DNA of 64,000 nt from Streptomyces sp. CCM_MD2014 (GCF_000772045.1 NZ_CP009754.1:3224001-3288000); one strand, 5' to 3'; positions 34,150-42,901 are shown, counted from the stretch's first letter. Program-made: numbers and translations. The notes: generated by a model from the letters alone, not told the origin.

Positions 34150-35631
34150 CTACACGAACAGGCTCACCACCGCGGCCACCACGAACCCGGCGACCGACAG
34201 CACGCTCTCCAGCACGGTCCACGTCTTGAGCGTGTCCCGCTCGCTGATGCCGAAGTACTTGGCGACCATCCAGAAGCCGCCGTCGTTGACGTGCGAGGCG
34301 AAGATGGAGCCCGCGGAGATGGCCATGATGACCAGGGCGACGAACGCCTGCGAGTGGTCGCCCTCGGCGAGCAGCGGCGCCACGATGCCCGCCGTCGTCA
34401 CGATGGCCACCGTCGCCGAGCCCTGCGCGACCCGCAGCACCAGGGAGATCAGGTAGGCGAGGACGATCACCGGCAGGCCGACGTCGTTGAAGGTGTCGGA
34501 GAGGGCCTGTGCGACGCCGCTGGCCTTGAGGACGGCGCCGAAGACACCGCCGGCGCCGACCACCAGCAGGATGTTGCCGACCGGCTTCAGCGAGGCCGTC
34601 GAGACGGTCTCCAGGGACTTGCGGGACCAGCCGCGCCGGATGCCGAGGAGGTAGTAGGCGAGGAGCAGGGCGATGGTCAGGGCCACGAACGGGTTGCCGA
34701 AGAACTCGATCACCGAGCGGAGGGTGGACGGGTCCAGGGCGATGGAGGAGAAGGTCGCGGCGAGGATCAGGATCAGCGGGGTGCCGATGATGCCGATGAC
34801 GGTGCCGAGCGCGACCGGGGTCTCGTGCGGCGCGACGCCCGCCTTGCGCTGCTCCTCGACGACGGCCTGCTTGGCCTCCTCGGACGCCTCGACCATGTCC
34901 TGCGGCACGGGCACGAAGATGCGGCGGCCGATCCAGGCGGAGAACACCCAGGCGGCGAGGACGGCGGGGACGCCGCAGACGATGCCCATGAGGATGATCC
35001 AGCCGAGCTTGACGTTCAGCAGCCCCGCGGCGGCCACCGGCCCGGGGTGCGGCGGCAGGAAGGCGTGGGTCATGGACAGGCCGGCCAGCAGCGGCAGGCA
35101 GTAGAGCAGGATCGACTTGCCGGAGCGCTTGGCGGCGGCGTAGACGATGGGCGCGAGGACGAAGATGCCCACGTCGAAGAAGACCGGGATGCCGAAGATC
35201 AGGCCGGTGAGGCCCATGGCGAGCGGGGCGCGCTTCTCCCCGAAGAGGCCGAGGAGGCGCGAGGCCAGCACCTGGGCGCCGCCGCTGACTTCGAGGATCG
35301 CGCCGAGCATGGTGCCCAGGCCGATGATGATGGCGACGTGGCCGAGGATGCCGCCCATGCCGGACTCGATGGTCGAGACGGCGTCGGACTTCTGGACGGT
35401 GCCGAAGAGTTCGGTGACCGACAGGCCGGCGAGCAGGCCGACGGCTATGGAGACGGCGAGCAGCGCGACGAAGGGCTGCAGCCGCACCTTGATGATGAGG
35501 AAGAGCAGGAGCGCGATGCCGATGGCGGCGACGGTCAGCAGACCTGCCGTGCCGTCGATCAGGGTGAGCAGGCCGCCGGTGTGCGGTGGGGTCTCGGAGG
35601 CGGCGGCGAGGTGGAGGGACGCATAGGACAT
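34150..35631 (-). CDS. GntP-family sugar-acid/D-serine-type permease
   Basis: 493 residues, ATG after GAGGA. About twelve to fourteen membrane segments with the GntP signatures ESGMGGILGHVAIIIGLGTMLGAILEVSGGAQVLA, GIPVFFDVGIFVLAPIVYAAA, THAFLPPHPGPVAAAGLL and ASHVNDGGFWMVAKYF. Known members move gluconate, related sugar acids, or D-serine (DsdX) by proton symport. It lies 121 bp after the ridA stop in a leftward group with ridA, iclR and kdgK, with a hairpin in the gap, so expression may be lowered relative to the upstream genes. Substrate is probably an acid handled by the neighbouring enzymes. Confidence 0.92.
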   Translation of the reverse strand: MSYASLHLAAASETPPHTGGLLTLIDGTAGLLTVAAIGIALLLFLIIKVRLQPFVALLAVSIAVGLLAGLSVTELFGTVQKSDAVSTIESGMGGILGHVAIIIGLGTMLGAILEVSGGAQVLASRLLGLFGEKRAPLAMGLTGLIFGIPVFFDVGIFVLAPIVYAAAKRSGKSILLYCLPLLAGLSMTHAFLPPHPGPVAAAGLLNVKLGWIILMGIVCGVPAVLAAWVFSAWIGRRIFVPVPQDMVEASEEAKQAVVEEQRKAGVAPHETPVALGTVIGIIGTPLILILAATFSSIALDPSTLRSVIEFFGNPFVALTIALLLAYYLLGIRRGWSRKSLETVSTASLKPVGNILLVVGAGGVFGAVLKASGVAQALSDTFNDVGLPVIVLAYLISLVLRVAQGSATVAIVTTAGIVAPLLAEGDHSQAFVALVIMAISAGSIFASHVNDGGFWMVAKYFGISERDTLKTWTVLESVLSVAGFVVAAVVSLFV

Positions 35632-35680
35632 ACGGGGGTCCTCGGGGTAAACACATACTGCTTTCGGGCAGGGCGGGGCG

Positions 35681-35717
35681 CGGCACGGCGCCTTGAAGGG
35701 GGAAGGGCGCCGTGCCG
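35681..35717 (-). terminator. Intercistronic hairpin between ridA and gntP
   Basis: CGGCACGGCGCC (35681-35692) pairs with GGCGCCGTGCCG (35706-35717). It may attenuate or stabilise the transcript at the ridA-gntP boundary. Confidence 0.65.
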
Positions 35718-35752
35718 TGCGACAGGCGGAGAGAGGGTGCGGCCGGGGCGGG

Positions 35753-36163
35753 TCAGCCCAGGACGGCCAGCGCGTCGATCTCGATGAGGAGTCCGGCGGG
35801 CAGACCGACGTAGACGGTCGTGCGCGCGGCGGGCGGCTGGGTGAGGCCCTGCTCCTCGAAGTAGGCGTTGTAGATCTCGTTCATCTCGGCGAAGTGGTCC
35901 ACGTCCGTGAGGTAGACGCGGAGCATCATCACGTCGTCCCAGGAGGCGCCGCCCTCCTCCAGGATCGCCTTGACGTTGGCGAGGGTCTGGAGGGTCTGCT
36001 CGCGCAGGGTCGGGCCGGCCGGGGTGGGGGCCTTGCCGTCCTCGTGGGGGAGGAAGCCGACCTGGCCGGCGACCTGGAGGATGTTGCCCTTCTTCACGCC
36101 GTGGGAGAACTTCGCCGGGGGGACGGTGTGGGTCGCGGGGACGAGAGCGATCTTGTCGGTCAT
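35753..36163 (-). CDS. ridA: RidA family enamine/imine deaminase
   Basis: 136 residues from the ATG at 36163, which overlaps the iclR stop (ATGA). Typical RidA sequence: HGVKKGNILQVAGQVGFLPH, NVKAILEEGGASWDDVMMLRVYLTDVDHF, and the C-terminal ARTTVYVGLPAGLLIEIDALAV with the carboxylate-binding Arg. RidA hydrolyses reactive 2-enamines/imines released by PLP-dependent ammonia-lyases. A PLP ammonia-lyase is coded on the other side of the shared control region, which fits this role. Confidence 0.93.
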   Translation of the reverse strand: MTDKIALVPATHTVPPAKFSHGVKKGNILQVAGQVGFLPHEDGKAPTPAGPTLREQTLQTLANVKAILEEGGASWDDVMMLRVYLTDVDHFAEMNEIYNAYFEEQGLTQPPAARTTVYVGLPAGLLIEIDALAVLG

Positions 36164-36924
36164 GCGGTGACTTCCTTGACTGGGGTCCTGCCGGAGTACT
36201 CGCCGCTGATGGCGTCCGCCGTACGGCGCACCAGCGGGAGCAGGGTGAGGAGTTCGTCGGCGGTGACGACCACGTTCGGCGCGGAGACCGACATGGCGGC
36301 GACCACCCGGCCGTCGGCGCCCCGGATGGGCGCGGCGACGCAGTTGATGGACTCCTCGTGGCCACCGAGGTCGGTGGCCCAGCCCTGTTCGCGCACCTTG
36401 GCCAGTTCCTTGAGGAACCCTTCGGCGTTCGGGGTCGAACGGGCTGTGTACATGGGGTAGTCGAGCTTCTCGACCACGGCTCGGCGTTCGTTCTCGGGGA
36501 GGTCGGCGAGCAGCAGTTTCGCCACGGCCGCCACCGTGATCGCGACGGGCTTGCCGATCCTGGAGTACATGCGGACCGGGTAGCGGCTTTCGACCTTGTC
36601 GATGTAGAGGACCTCGTCCTCCTCGTGGACGGCGAGGTGGACGGTGTGTCCGACCTGCTCGTTGAGGCGTACGAGGTGGGGGTGGGCGATCTCGCGGACG
36701 TCGAGGTTCTCCATCGCCTCCTGGGCGAGGGAGATGAGCCGGGCGCCGAGGCGGTAGCGCTGGTCTTCCTGTCGGTAGACGAAGCCGTGGTCGTGGAGGG
36801 TGCGCAGCAGGCGCAGGGCCGTGGACTTGTGCACGCCGAGGCGGTCGGCGACCCGGCCCAGGTCGGCGGGGCCCTCGGCGAGCAGCGGCAGGATGCTGAG
36901 CGCGCGGTCGACGGTCTGACTCAT
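36160..36924 (-). CDS. IclR family transcriptional regulator
   Basis: 254 residues. N-terminal winged helix (VDRALSILPLLAEGPADLGRVADRLGVHKSTALRLLRTLHDHGFV) and C-terminal ligand domain (GHTVHLAVHEEDEVLYIDKV, NCVAAPIRGADGRVVAAMSV). The ATG at 36924 overlaps the kinase stop and its own stop overlaps the ridA ATG. The probable operator is the 9-3-9 palindrome at 38071-38091 between the two arms of the cluster. IclR proteins often bind a pathway intermediate such as a keto acid or sugar acid. Confidence 0.93.
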   Translation of the reverse strand: MSQTVDRALSILPLLAEGPADLGRVADRLGVHKSTALRLLRTLHDHGFVYRQEDQRYRLGARLISLAQEAMENLDVREIAHPHLVRLNEQVGHTVHLAVHEEDEVLYIDKVESRYPVRMYSRIGKPVAITVAAVAKLLLADLPENERRAVVEKLDYPMYTARSTPNAEGFLKELAKVREQGWATDLGGHEESINCVAAPIRGADGRVVAAMSVSAPNVVVTADELLTLLPLVRRTADAISGEYSGRTPVKEVTA

Positions 36925-37976
36925 GGTGTGCGTACCTCCTCGTCGGCCCCTTCCTCGGCGTGTGTCCAGCCGGGGCCGAGTCGCAGTCTCCCCCACGCGG
37001 CGTCGTCGAGGGCGGCCAGGCGGTCGGCGTGGTCGCGGGCGGGGGGCGTGGCGAGGTCGCCGGGGACGGTGAGGGCGGCGGCGGCCCAGAGGTGGCCGTG
37101 GCGCAGGCGCTCGCGCACGGGCTTCTCGCGCAGGGTGGCGGAGAGGAACCCGGCGGCGAAGGCATCGCCCGCGCCGACGGCGGCGACGACGCCGACGTGC
37201 AGGGCGGGCACGGAGGTGACGTGGTCCCCGTGGAACGCGGTGGCGCCGGTCGCGCCCTGTTTGACGACGAGCACCTCCGGCTCGGGCAGCGCCGCGCGTA
37301 CGGCCTCGGGGCCGTCGAGACCCCAGGCGTCCCGTGCCTCGTCGTCGCCGACGAAGACGAGGTCGGCGCCGCGGGCCAGTTCCAGGAGCACCTCGGGGCC
37401 GTGGCCGTGACCGGCGTCGCGCCACAGGCCGGGGCGGTGGTTGACGTCGAAGGAGACGAGGGGGCGGCCGGGGCGGCGGGCGGTCAGCTCGCGCGTCAGG
37501 CCCAGGCAGCCGGCGGAGAGCGCGGGCGTGATGCCGGACAGGTGCAGGACGCGGCCGGAGCGGACGGCGTCGAGGTCCATGGTGTCGACGGACATCGCGG
37601 AGGCGGCCGAGCCCGCCCGGTAGTACGCGACCTCGTGGGCGTCGGTGGCCCGGTCGCCCGCGGTGCGGAAGTAGACGCCGGTCGGGCGGGCGGGGTCCCG
37701 GCGGACGGCGGAGACGTCGACGCCGTAGGCGCCGATCGCCTCGACGAGGTGGTCGCCGAAGCCGTCGGCGCCGACCCGGCCGGCCCAGCGGACGGAGTGT
37801 CCGGCGGCGGCGAGCACGCAGGCCACGTTGGACTCGGCGCCGCCGATGGCCCGCTCGAAGGAGGGGACGTCGGCGAGGCGGCCGGGTACGGAGGGGAGGA
37901 AGGTGACCATGGACTCGCCGAGCGCGACGACGTCCACGACGTCGGGGGCGGTGCTGCGGGGTCCGTCGACGGTCAC
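36921..37976 (-). CDS. kdgK: PfkB family sugar kinase, probable 2-keto-3-deoxygluconate kinase
   Basis: 351 residues, GTG start after AGGAG. Ribokinase-fold signatures: VVALGESMVTFLP, GGAESNVACVLAAAGHSVRWAGRVGADGFGD, and the anion-hole/catalytic VAAVGAGDAFAAGFLSATL with the base Asp. The early substrate region (TGVYFRTAGDRATDAHEVAYYRAGSAAS) is like that of 2-dehydro-3-deoxygluconokinases. Product would be KDPG, an Entner-Doudoroff intermediate. The aldolase is not in the window. Other PfkB specificities cannot be excluded. Confidence 0.85.
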   Translation of the reverse strand: MTVDGPRSTAPDVVDVVALGESMVTFLPSVPGRLADVPSFERAIGGAESNVACVLAAAGHSVRWAGRVGADGFGDHLVEAIGAYGVDVSAVRRDPARPTGVYFRTAGDRATDAHEVAYYRAGSAASAMSVDTMDLDAVRSGRVLHLSGITPALSAGCLGLTRELTARRPGRPLVSFDVNHRPGLWRDAGHGHGPEVLLELARGADLVFVGDDEARDAWGLDGPEAVRAALPEPEVLVVKQGATGATAFHGDHVTSVPALHVGVVAAVGAGDAFAAGFLSATLREKPVRERLRHGHLWAAAALTVPGDLATPPARDHADRLAALDDAAWGRLRLGPGWTHAEEGADEEVRTP

Positions 37977-38070
37977 GATGGTCCTGGCTCCTCTGCGTCT
38001 CGCGGGCGGCGGCTCCGTTGACCCCGCGTTCGCCGAGATGTTAGACAGCAGTAAGCGATATACGCAACGA

Positions 38071-38091
38071 CTGTTGCAAGCTTTGCAACAG
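38071..38091. promoter_or_regulatory. 9-3-9 palindromic operator, candidate IclR site
   Basis: CTGTTGCAA (38071-38079) and TTGCAACAG (38083-38091) form a perfect inverted repeat around GCT. It sits in the 134-bp divergent region, 20 bp before the ammonia-lyase start. A nearby CAACGACTGTTG (38065-38076) overlaps it as a weaker repeat. It is the only strong palindrome between the two arms and so the likely site of the cluster's IclR regulator. Confidence 0.75.
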
Positions 38092-38110
38092 ATCAGATCA
38101 GGGAGGCTCC

Positions 38111-39412
38111 ATGGCCCTCGACAACGGCCCCGTCCATGGCCGCGAAGCCCTCGCCGAGCTGGCCGGGGAACGCGTCGACCACCGCTTCAAGGGCCTCCCG
38201 CCGGACGCGTACGGCCTGACCCTGGCCGAACTGGCCGGACAGCGCCGCAACCTCTTCACCGACGGCTTCGCCACCCCCGTGCTCGCACTGTCCGCCGAGC
38301 GCCTGGAGCACAACCTGAAGCTGATGGAGACGTACGCCGCCCGGCACGGCCTCGCGTTCGCGCCGCACGGCAAGACCTCCATGGCCCCGCAGCTCTTCCA
38401 CCGCCAGATCGAGCACGGCGCCTGGGGCATCACCCTCGCGGTGCCGCACCAGGTGTGGGTGGCGCGGGCCTTCGGCATCGGGCGGATCTTCCTGGCCAAC
38501 GAACTGGTCGACGCCGCCGCCCTGCGCCGCCTCGCGGCCGAACTGGACGCCGATCCGGAGTTCCGCTTCGTCTGCTACGTCGACTCCGTGCGCGGCGTCG
38601 AGCTGATGGACGCGGCCCTGACCGCGGCGGGGGCCGCCCGCCCGGTGGACGTCGTGGTCGAGCTGGGCGCCGGTGAGGGCGCGCGGACCGGGGCGCGTAC
38701 CGAGGCGGACTGCGCGGCGGTCGCCGACGCGGTGGCCGGGACGCGGACGCTGCGGCTGGCGGGCGTCGCCGGGTACGAGGGCGAGGTGCCGGACGCCGAC
38801 CCGGAGCGCGTGCACGCGTGGCTGCGGCGGCTGGTCGCGCTGGCGGCCGACTTCGACGAGGCGGGCCGGTTCGAGGGCCTGGAGGAGATCCTGCTGAGCG
38901 CGGGCGGCAGCGCGTGGTTCGACGCGGTGGCCGACGTGTTCGCCGAGGTGCCCGGCCTCTCCCGGCCCGTGCTCAAGCTGCTGCGCTCCGGCGCGTACGT
39001 CTCCCACGACGACGGGCACTACCGGGAGGTGACCCCCTTCAACCGCGTCCCCGCCGAGGGCGCCCTGGAGCCCGCGTTCCGGCTGTGGACGCAGGTGGTC
39101 TCCCGCCCCTCCGCCGAGCAGGCCTTCGCCAACGCGGGCAAGCGGGACGCGGCGTACGACCTCGACCTGCCCTTCGCCCAGGTGGTCCGCCCGGCCGACG
39201 GCGGCCCCGAGCGCCCCGCGGCCGGCATCGCCGTGAGCGGCCTGTCCGACCAGCACGCCTGGCTGCGCACCGGCCCGGAGGCCGAGCTGGAGGTGGGCGA
39301 CTGGGTGGGCCTGGGGCTGTCCCACCCCTGCACGTCCTTCGACAAGTGGCAGCTCATCCCGGTCGCCGAGGCGGACGGGACGGTCGTCGACTACGTCCGC
39401 ACGTTCTTCTGA
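38111..39412 (+). CDS. Fold-type III PLP D-amino acid ammonia-lyase (D-serine dehydratase-like)
   Basis: 433 residues, ATG after GGGAGG. The N-terminal alanine racemase-like barrel has the PLP lysine in FAPHGKTSMAPQLFHRQ, followed by WGITLAVPHQVWVARAFGI and VVVELGAGEGARTGART. The C-terminal part has GLGLSHPCTSFDKWQLIP, matching the His/Cys zinc site of eukaryotic-type D-serine dehydratases (Dsd1). These enzymes remove water and ammonia from D-beta-hydroxy amino acids. Context with GntP permease, KDG-type kinase, RidA and a D-aminoacylase makes D-glucosaminate a candidate substrate, which would give 2-keto-3-deoxygluconate. Confidence 0.85.
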   Translation: MALDNGPVHGREALAELAGERVDHRFKGLPPDAYGLTLAELAGQRRNLFTDGFATPVLALSAERLEHNLKLMETYAARHGLAFAPHGKTSMAPQLFHRQIEHGAWGITLAVPHQVWVARAFGIGRIFLANELVDAAALRRLAAELDADPEFRFVCYVDSVRGVELMDAALTAAGAARPVDVVVELGAGEGARTGARTEADCAAVADAVAGTRTLRLAGVAGYEGEVPDADPERVHAWLRRLVALAADFDEAGRFEGLEEILLSAGGSAWFDAVADVFAEVPGLSRPVLKLLRSGAYVSHDDGHYREVTPFNRVPAEGALEPAFRLWTQVVSRPSAEQAFANAGKRDAAYDLDLPFAQVVRPADGGPERPAAGIAVSGLSDQHAWLRTGPEAELEVGDWVGLGLSHPCTSFDKWQLIPVAEADGTVVDYVRTFF

Positions 39413-39449
39413 GACATCCGAGGTCCGAGGGAGAAGAGGGAGCAGAAGC

Positions 39450-41060
39450 ATGGAAGAGCTGGTCATCCGGGACGCCGACGTCGTGGACGGCTCCGGCGCC
39501 GACTCCTACCGCGCCGACGTGGTCGTCGACCGCGGCCGGATCGTCTCGATCGTCAAGGAGGCGGCGGCCGCCGGGTGCCAGCGCCCCAAGGCACGCCGCG
39601 AGCTGGACGCCGAGGGTTTGGTCCTCTCCCCCGGCTTCGTCGACATGCACGCCCACAGCGACCTGGCGCTGCTGCGGGACCCCGACCACAGCGCCAAGGC
39701 CGCGCAGGGCGTCACCCTGGAGGTCATCGGCCAGGACGGGCTGTCGTACGCGCCGGTCGACGACCGCACCCTCGGCGAGGTGCGCCGGGCGATCGCCGGG
39801 TGGAACGGCCACGGGGACGACGTCGACTTCGACTGGCGGTCGGTCGGCGAGTACCTGGACCGGCTCGACCGCGGCATCGCCGTGAACGCCGCGTACCTGA
39901 TCCCGCAGGGCACGGTGCGCGCCCTCGCCGTCGGCTGGGACGACCGGGAGGCGACGGAGGCGGAGCTGGAGCACATGCGGCGCCTGGTCGCCGAGGGCCT
40001 GGAGCAGGGCGCGGTCGGCATGTCGTCCGGGCTGACGTACACGCCCGGCATGTACGCCAAGGACGCCGAGCTGACCGAGCTGTGCCGGGTGGTCGCCCGG
40101 TACGGCGGCTACTACTGCCCGCACCACCGCTCGTACGGCGCCGGGGCCCTCAAGGCGTACGAGGAGATGGTGCAGCTGACCCGGGAGGCGGACTGCCCCC
40201 TCCACCTGGCCCACGCCACCATGAACTTCGGCGTGAACAAGGGCAAGGCGCCCGAGCTGCTGACCCTGCTCGACGAGGCGCTGGCCGACGGCGCCGACAT
40301 CACGCTCGACACCTACCCCTACACCCCCGGCTGCACCACCCTCGTGGCGCTGCTGCCGAGCTGGGCGAGCGAGGGCGGACCGGAGCGGATCCTGGAGCGG
40401 CTGGCGGACGACGACACCGCCGAGCGGATCCGGCACCACATGGAGGAGATCGGCTCCGACGGCTCCCACGGGGTGCCCATGGAGTGGGAGACGATCGAGA
40501 TCTCCGGAACGGGCGACCCGGCGCTCGCGGAGTACGTCGGCCGGACGGTCCTGGAGTCGGCGCGGCTGCGCGGCGAAAGCCCGTGGCAGGTCGCCCGGCA
40601 CCTGCTGCTCGCGGACCGGCTGGCGCCGACCATCCTCCAGCACGTCGGCCACGAGGAGAACGTCCGCGCGATCATGCGGCACCGGGTCCACACCGGCGGC
40701 TCGGACGGCATCCTCCAGGGCGCCAAGCCGCACCCGCGCGCCTACGGCACCTTCCCGCACTACCTGGGCCACTACGTCCGCGAGCTGGGCGTGCTCTCGC
40801 TGGAGGAGTGCGTCGCCCACCTCACCTCGCGCCCGGCGGCCCGGCTGCGGCTGCCGGACCGGGGGCTGGTGCGCGAGGGGTACCGGGCCGACCTGGTGCT
40901 CTTCGACCCGGCGACGGTCGCGGCGGGCAGCACCTTCGAGGAGCCGCGGGTGCTGCCGACGGGCATCCCGTACGTGCTGGTCGACGGGCGGTTCGTGATG
41001 GAGGACGGGCGGCGCACGGACGTACTGGCGGGCCGGTCGGTGCGGCGGAGCCCCCGGTGA
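39450..41060 (+). CDS. N-acyl-D-amino-acid deacylase (amidohydrolase family)
   Basis: 536 residues, ATG after GAGGGAG with a 37-base gap from the ammonia-lyase gene. The N-terminal beta-sandwich (VIRDADVVDGSGADSYRADV) leads to the HxH metal motif FVDMHAHSDLALL. Family features follow: GMSSGLTYTPGMYA, LHLAHATMNFGVNKGKAPEL, the catalytic Asp in TGGSDGIL, and HPRAYGTFPHYLGHYVRE. C-terminal ADLVLFDPATVAAG closes the composite domain. D-aminoacylases cleave N-acyl groups from D-amino acids; N-acetyl-D-glucosaminate would be a fitting substrate in this context. Confidence 0.9.
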   Translation: MEELVIRDADVVDGSGADSYRADVVVDRGRIVSIVKEAAAAGCQRPKARRELDAEGLVLSPGFVDMHAHSDLALLRDPDHSAKAAQGVTLEVIGQDGLSYAPVDDRTLGEVRRAIAGWNGHGDDVDFDWRSVGEYLDRLDRGIAVNAAYLIPQGTVRALAVGWDDREATEAELEHMRRLVAEGLEQGAVGMSSGLTYTPGMYAKDAELTELCRVVARYGGYYCPHHRSYGAGALKAYEEMVQLTREADCPLHLAHATMNFGVNKGKAPELLTLLDEALADGADITLDTYPYTPGCTTLVALLPSWASEGGPERILERLADDDTAERIRHHMEEIGSDGSHGVPMEWETIEISGTGDPALAEYVGRTVLESARLRGESPWQVARHLLLADRLAPTILQHVGHEENVRAIMRHRVHTGGSDGILQGAKPHPRAYGTFPHYLGHYVRELGVLSLEECVAHLTSRPAARLRLPDRGLVREGYRADLVLFDPATVAAGSTFEEPRVLPTGIPYVLVDGRFVMEDGRRTDVLAGRSVRRSPR

Positions 41061-41154
41061 GTGACGGGTGAGCGACGAAATCCGCCCATACCGCACGTCT
41101 CAAGTGGCGGATAACACGACCCATGGACCGTAACCGGGTCGTAAGCTCACGGGC

Positions 41155-42366
41155 ATGCAGGTGATCCAGTCGACCAAACTCGCCAACGTCTGTTACGAGA
41201 TCCGGGGCCCGGTGCTCGAGGAGGCGATGCGGCTGGAAGCGGCCGGGCACCGCATCCTGAAACTGAACACCGGCAACCCGGCCGCCTTCGGCTTCGAGTG
41301 CCCTCCGGAGATCCTGGAGGACATCCTCCGCAACGTCTCCACGGCACACGGCTACGGCGACGCGAAGGGCCTGCTGGCGGCGCGCCGGGCGGTCGTCATG
41401 CACAACCAGACCCTCGGCATCGAGACGGACGTCGAGCACGTCTTCATCGGCAACGGCGTCTCCGAGCTGATCGTGATGGCGATGCAGGGTCTGCTCGACG
41501 ACGGCGACGAGGTGCTCGTCCCGGCCCCGGACTACCCGCTGTGGACGGCCGCCGTCTCGCTCTCCGGCGGCACGGCGGTGCACTACCGCTGCGACGAGCA
41601 GTCCGACTGGATGCCCGACCTCGCGGACGTCGAGCGGAAGATCACCGACCGCACCAAGGCACTGGTGATCATCAACCCGAACAACCCGACGGGCGCGGTC
41701 TACGACGACGCGATGCTGCGCGGGCTGACGGACATCGCCCGCCGTCACAACCTGCTGGTCTGCTCCGACGAGATCTACGACAAGATCCTCTACGACGACG
41801 CCACGCACACCCCGACCGCCGCGATCGCCCCCGACCTGCTGACCCTCACCTTCAACGGCATGTCGAAGGCGTACCGGGTGGCCGGCTACCGGGTCGGCTG
41901 GATGTCGATCTCGGGACCGCGCGCGCACGCCGAGTCCTACATCGAGGGCCTGACGATCCTGGCGAACATGCGCCTGTGCGCCAACATGCCGGGCCAGCAC
42001 GGCGTGGTCGCGGCACTCAGCGGGCGGCAGACCATCAACGAGCTGGTGCTGCCCGGCGGGCGGCTTCGCGAGCAGCGGGACGCCGCCCACGAGGCGCTGA
42101 CCAGCATCCCGGGCGTGACCTGCGTGAAGCCGAAGGGCGCGCTGTACCTCTTCCCGCGGCTCGATCCCAAGGTCTTCAAGATCAAGGACGACCGGCGGAT
42201 GGTCCTGGACCTGCTGCGCCAGGAGAAGATCATGGTCGTCCAGGGCACCGGCTTCAACTGGCCCGAGCCCGACCACTTCCGGGTGGTGACCCTGCCGACG
42301 GCCGCGGACCTGCGCGAGGCGGTGGGCCGTATCGGGAACTTCCTGGACGGGTACGGCCAGCCCTGA
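41155..42366 (+). CDS. alaA: Alanine-type aminotransferase (AlaA family)
   Basis: 403 residues, close in length and sequence to E. coli AlaA. Fold-type I: LKLNTGNPAAFGFECPPEIL, VFIGNGVSELIVMAMQGLL, PAPDYPLWTAAVSLSGG, VIINPNNPTGAVY, the PLP lysine in FNGMSKAYRVAGYRVGW, and FRVVTLPTAADLREAV with the carboxylate Arg. It converts pyruvate and glutamate to alanine and 2-oxoglutarate. The 94 bp before it include its own promoter region, so it is probably not part of the preceding deacylase operon. Confidence 0.92.
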   Translation: MQVIQSTKLANVCYEIRGPVLEEAMRLEAAGHRILKLNTGNPAAFGFECPPEILEDILRNVSTAHGYGDAKGLLAARRAVVMHNQTLGIETDVEHVFIGNGVSELIVMAMQGLLDDGDEVLVPAPDYPLWTAAVSLSGGTAVHYRCDEQSDWMPDLADVERKITDRTKALVIINPNNPTGAVYDDAMLRGLTDIARRHNLLVCSDEIYDKILYDDATHTPTAAIAPDLLTLTFNGMSKAYRVAGYRVGWMSISGPRAHAESYIEGLTILANMRLCANMPGQHGVVAALSGRQTINELVLPGGRLREQRDAAHEALTSIPGVTCVKPKGALYLFPRLDPKVFKIKDDRRMVLDLLRQEKIMVVQGTGFNWPEPDHFRVVTLPTAADLREAVGRIGNFLDGYGQP

Positions 42367-42402
42367 GCCCGGTCCGGGGCGGCACCCCGAACGGCGTCAA
42401 CT

Positions 42403-42417
42403 TTAGATTGGATCTAA
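42403..42417. promoter_or_regulatory. Fur/PerR-like 15-bp palindrome overlapping a promoter
   Basis: TTAGATTGGATCTAA is a 6-3-6 inverted repeat, the 7-1-7 size of PerR/Fur boxes. It lies just before a TAGGAT hexamer (42420-42425) that could be a -10 element of the next gene. In Streptomyces, CatR, FurA and Zur use boxes of this general form; the binder here is not known. Confidence 0.5.
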
Positions 42418-42455
42418 TGTAGGATGGCTTCCTGAAGCACTCAGGAGGCCATCCC

Positions 42456-42878
42456 ATGTACGAGCCGATCCGCAACAAGTCGGTCCACAGCACGATGGCC
42501 GGCGACACCACGGACTTCCCCCACCGCTCCCGGGGCGAGGAGCTGGACATCCAGCTCGCGGGCCATCTCGCGGCACTGCTCGCCGTCACGGACGAACTGC
42601 GCGCGCTGGAGCCCGACCCCGGCCTGGACACCGCCGCCGACCGGCTCGCCGGGCAGGTGGCCCGGCTGCGGGGAGGCCAGGCGCCGGTCCGGCTGCAGGT
42701 GGCCGCCGCGGACCCGCGGCCGTGCCCGGCCGCGCTGCACCGGCGGGCGCACACGCTGGCGGCCCGCGCCCTGGTGGTCGCGGCCTCCCGCGCCGACACG
42801 GCGGTCGCGATCCTGACCGCCGAGCGCATGGACGCGCACTCCGCGGCCCTGGAGCCGCGCGAACTCGCGTCCCGCTGA
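42456..42878 (+). CDS. Conserved hypothetical helical protein
   Basis: 140 residues, ATG after AGGAGG (42442-42447). The first 28 residues are polar (NKSVHSTMAGDTTDFPHRSR); the rest is Ala/Leu/Arg-rich and helical (LDIQLAGHLAALLAVTDELR, AALHRRAHTLAARALVVAAS). No cysteine pair, membrane segment or known domain apart from one Cys in RPCPAAL. The upstream palindrome suggests metal- or peroxide-responsive repression. Not recognised. Confidence 0.7.
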   Translation: MYEPIRNKSVHSTMAGDTTDFPHRSRGEELDIQLAGHLAALLAVTDELRALEPDPGLDTAADRLAGQVARLRGGQAPVRLQVAAADPRPCPAALHRRAHTLAARALVVAASRADTAVAILTAERMDAHSAALEPRELASR

Positions 42879-42901
42879 GCCCTCCGGGCTCCTTCGACGG
42901 C

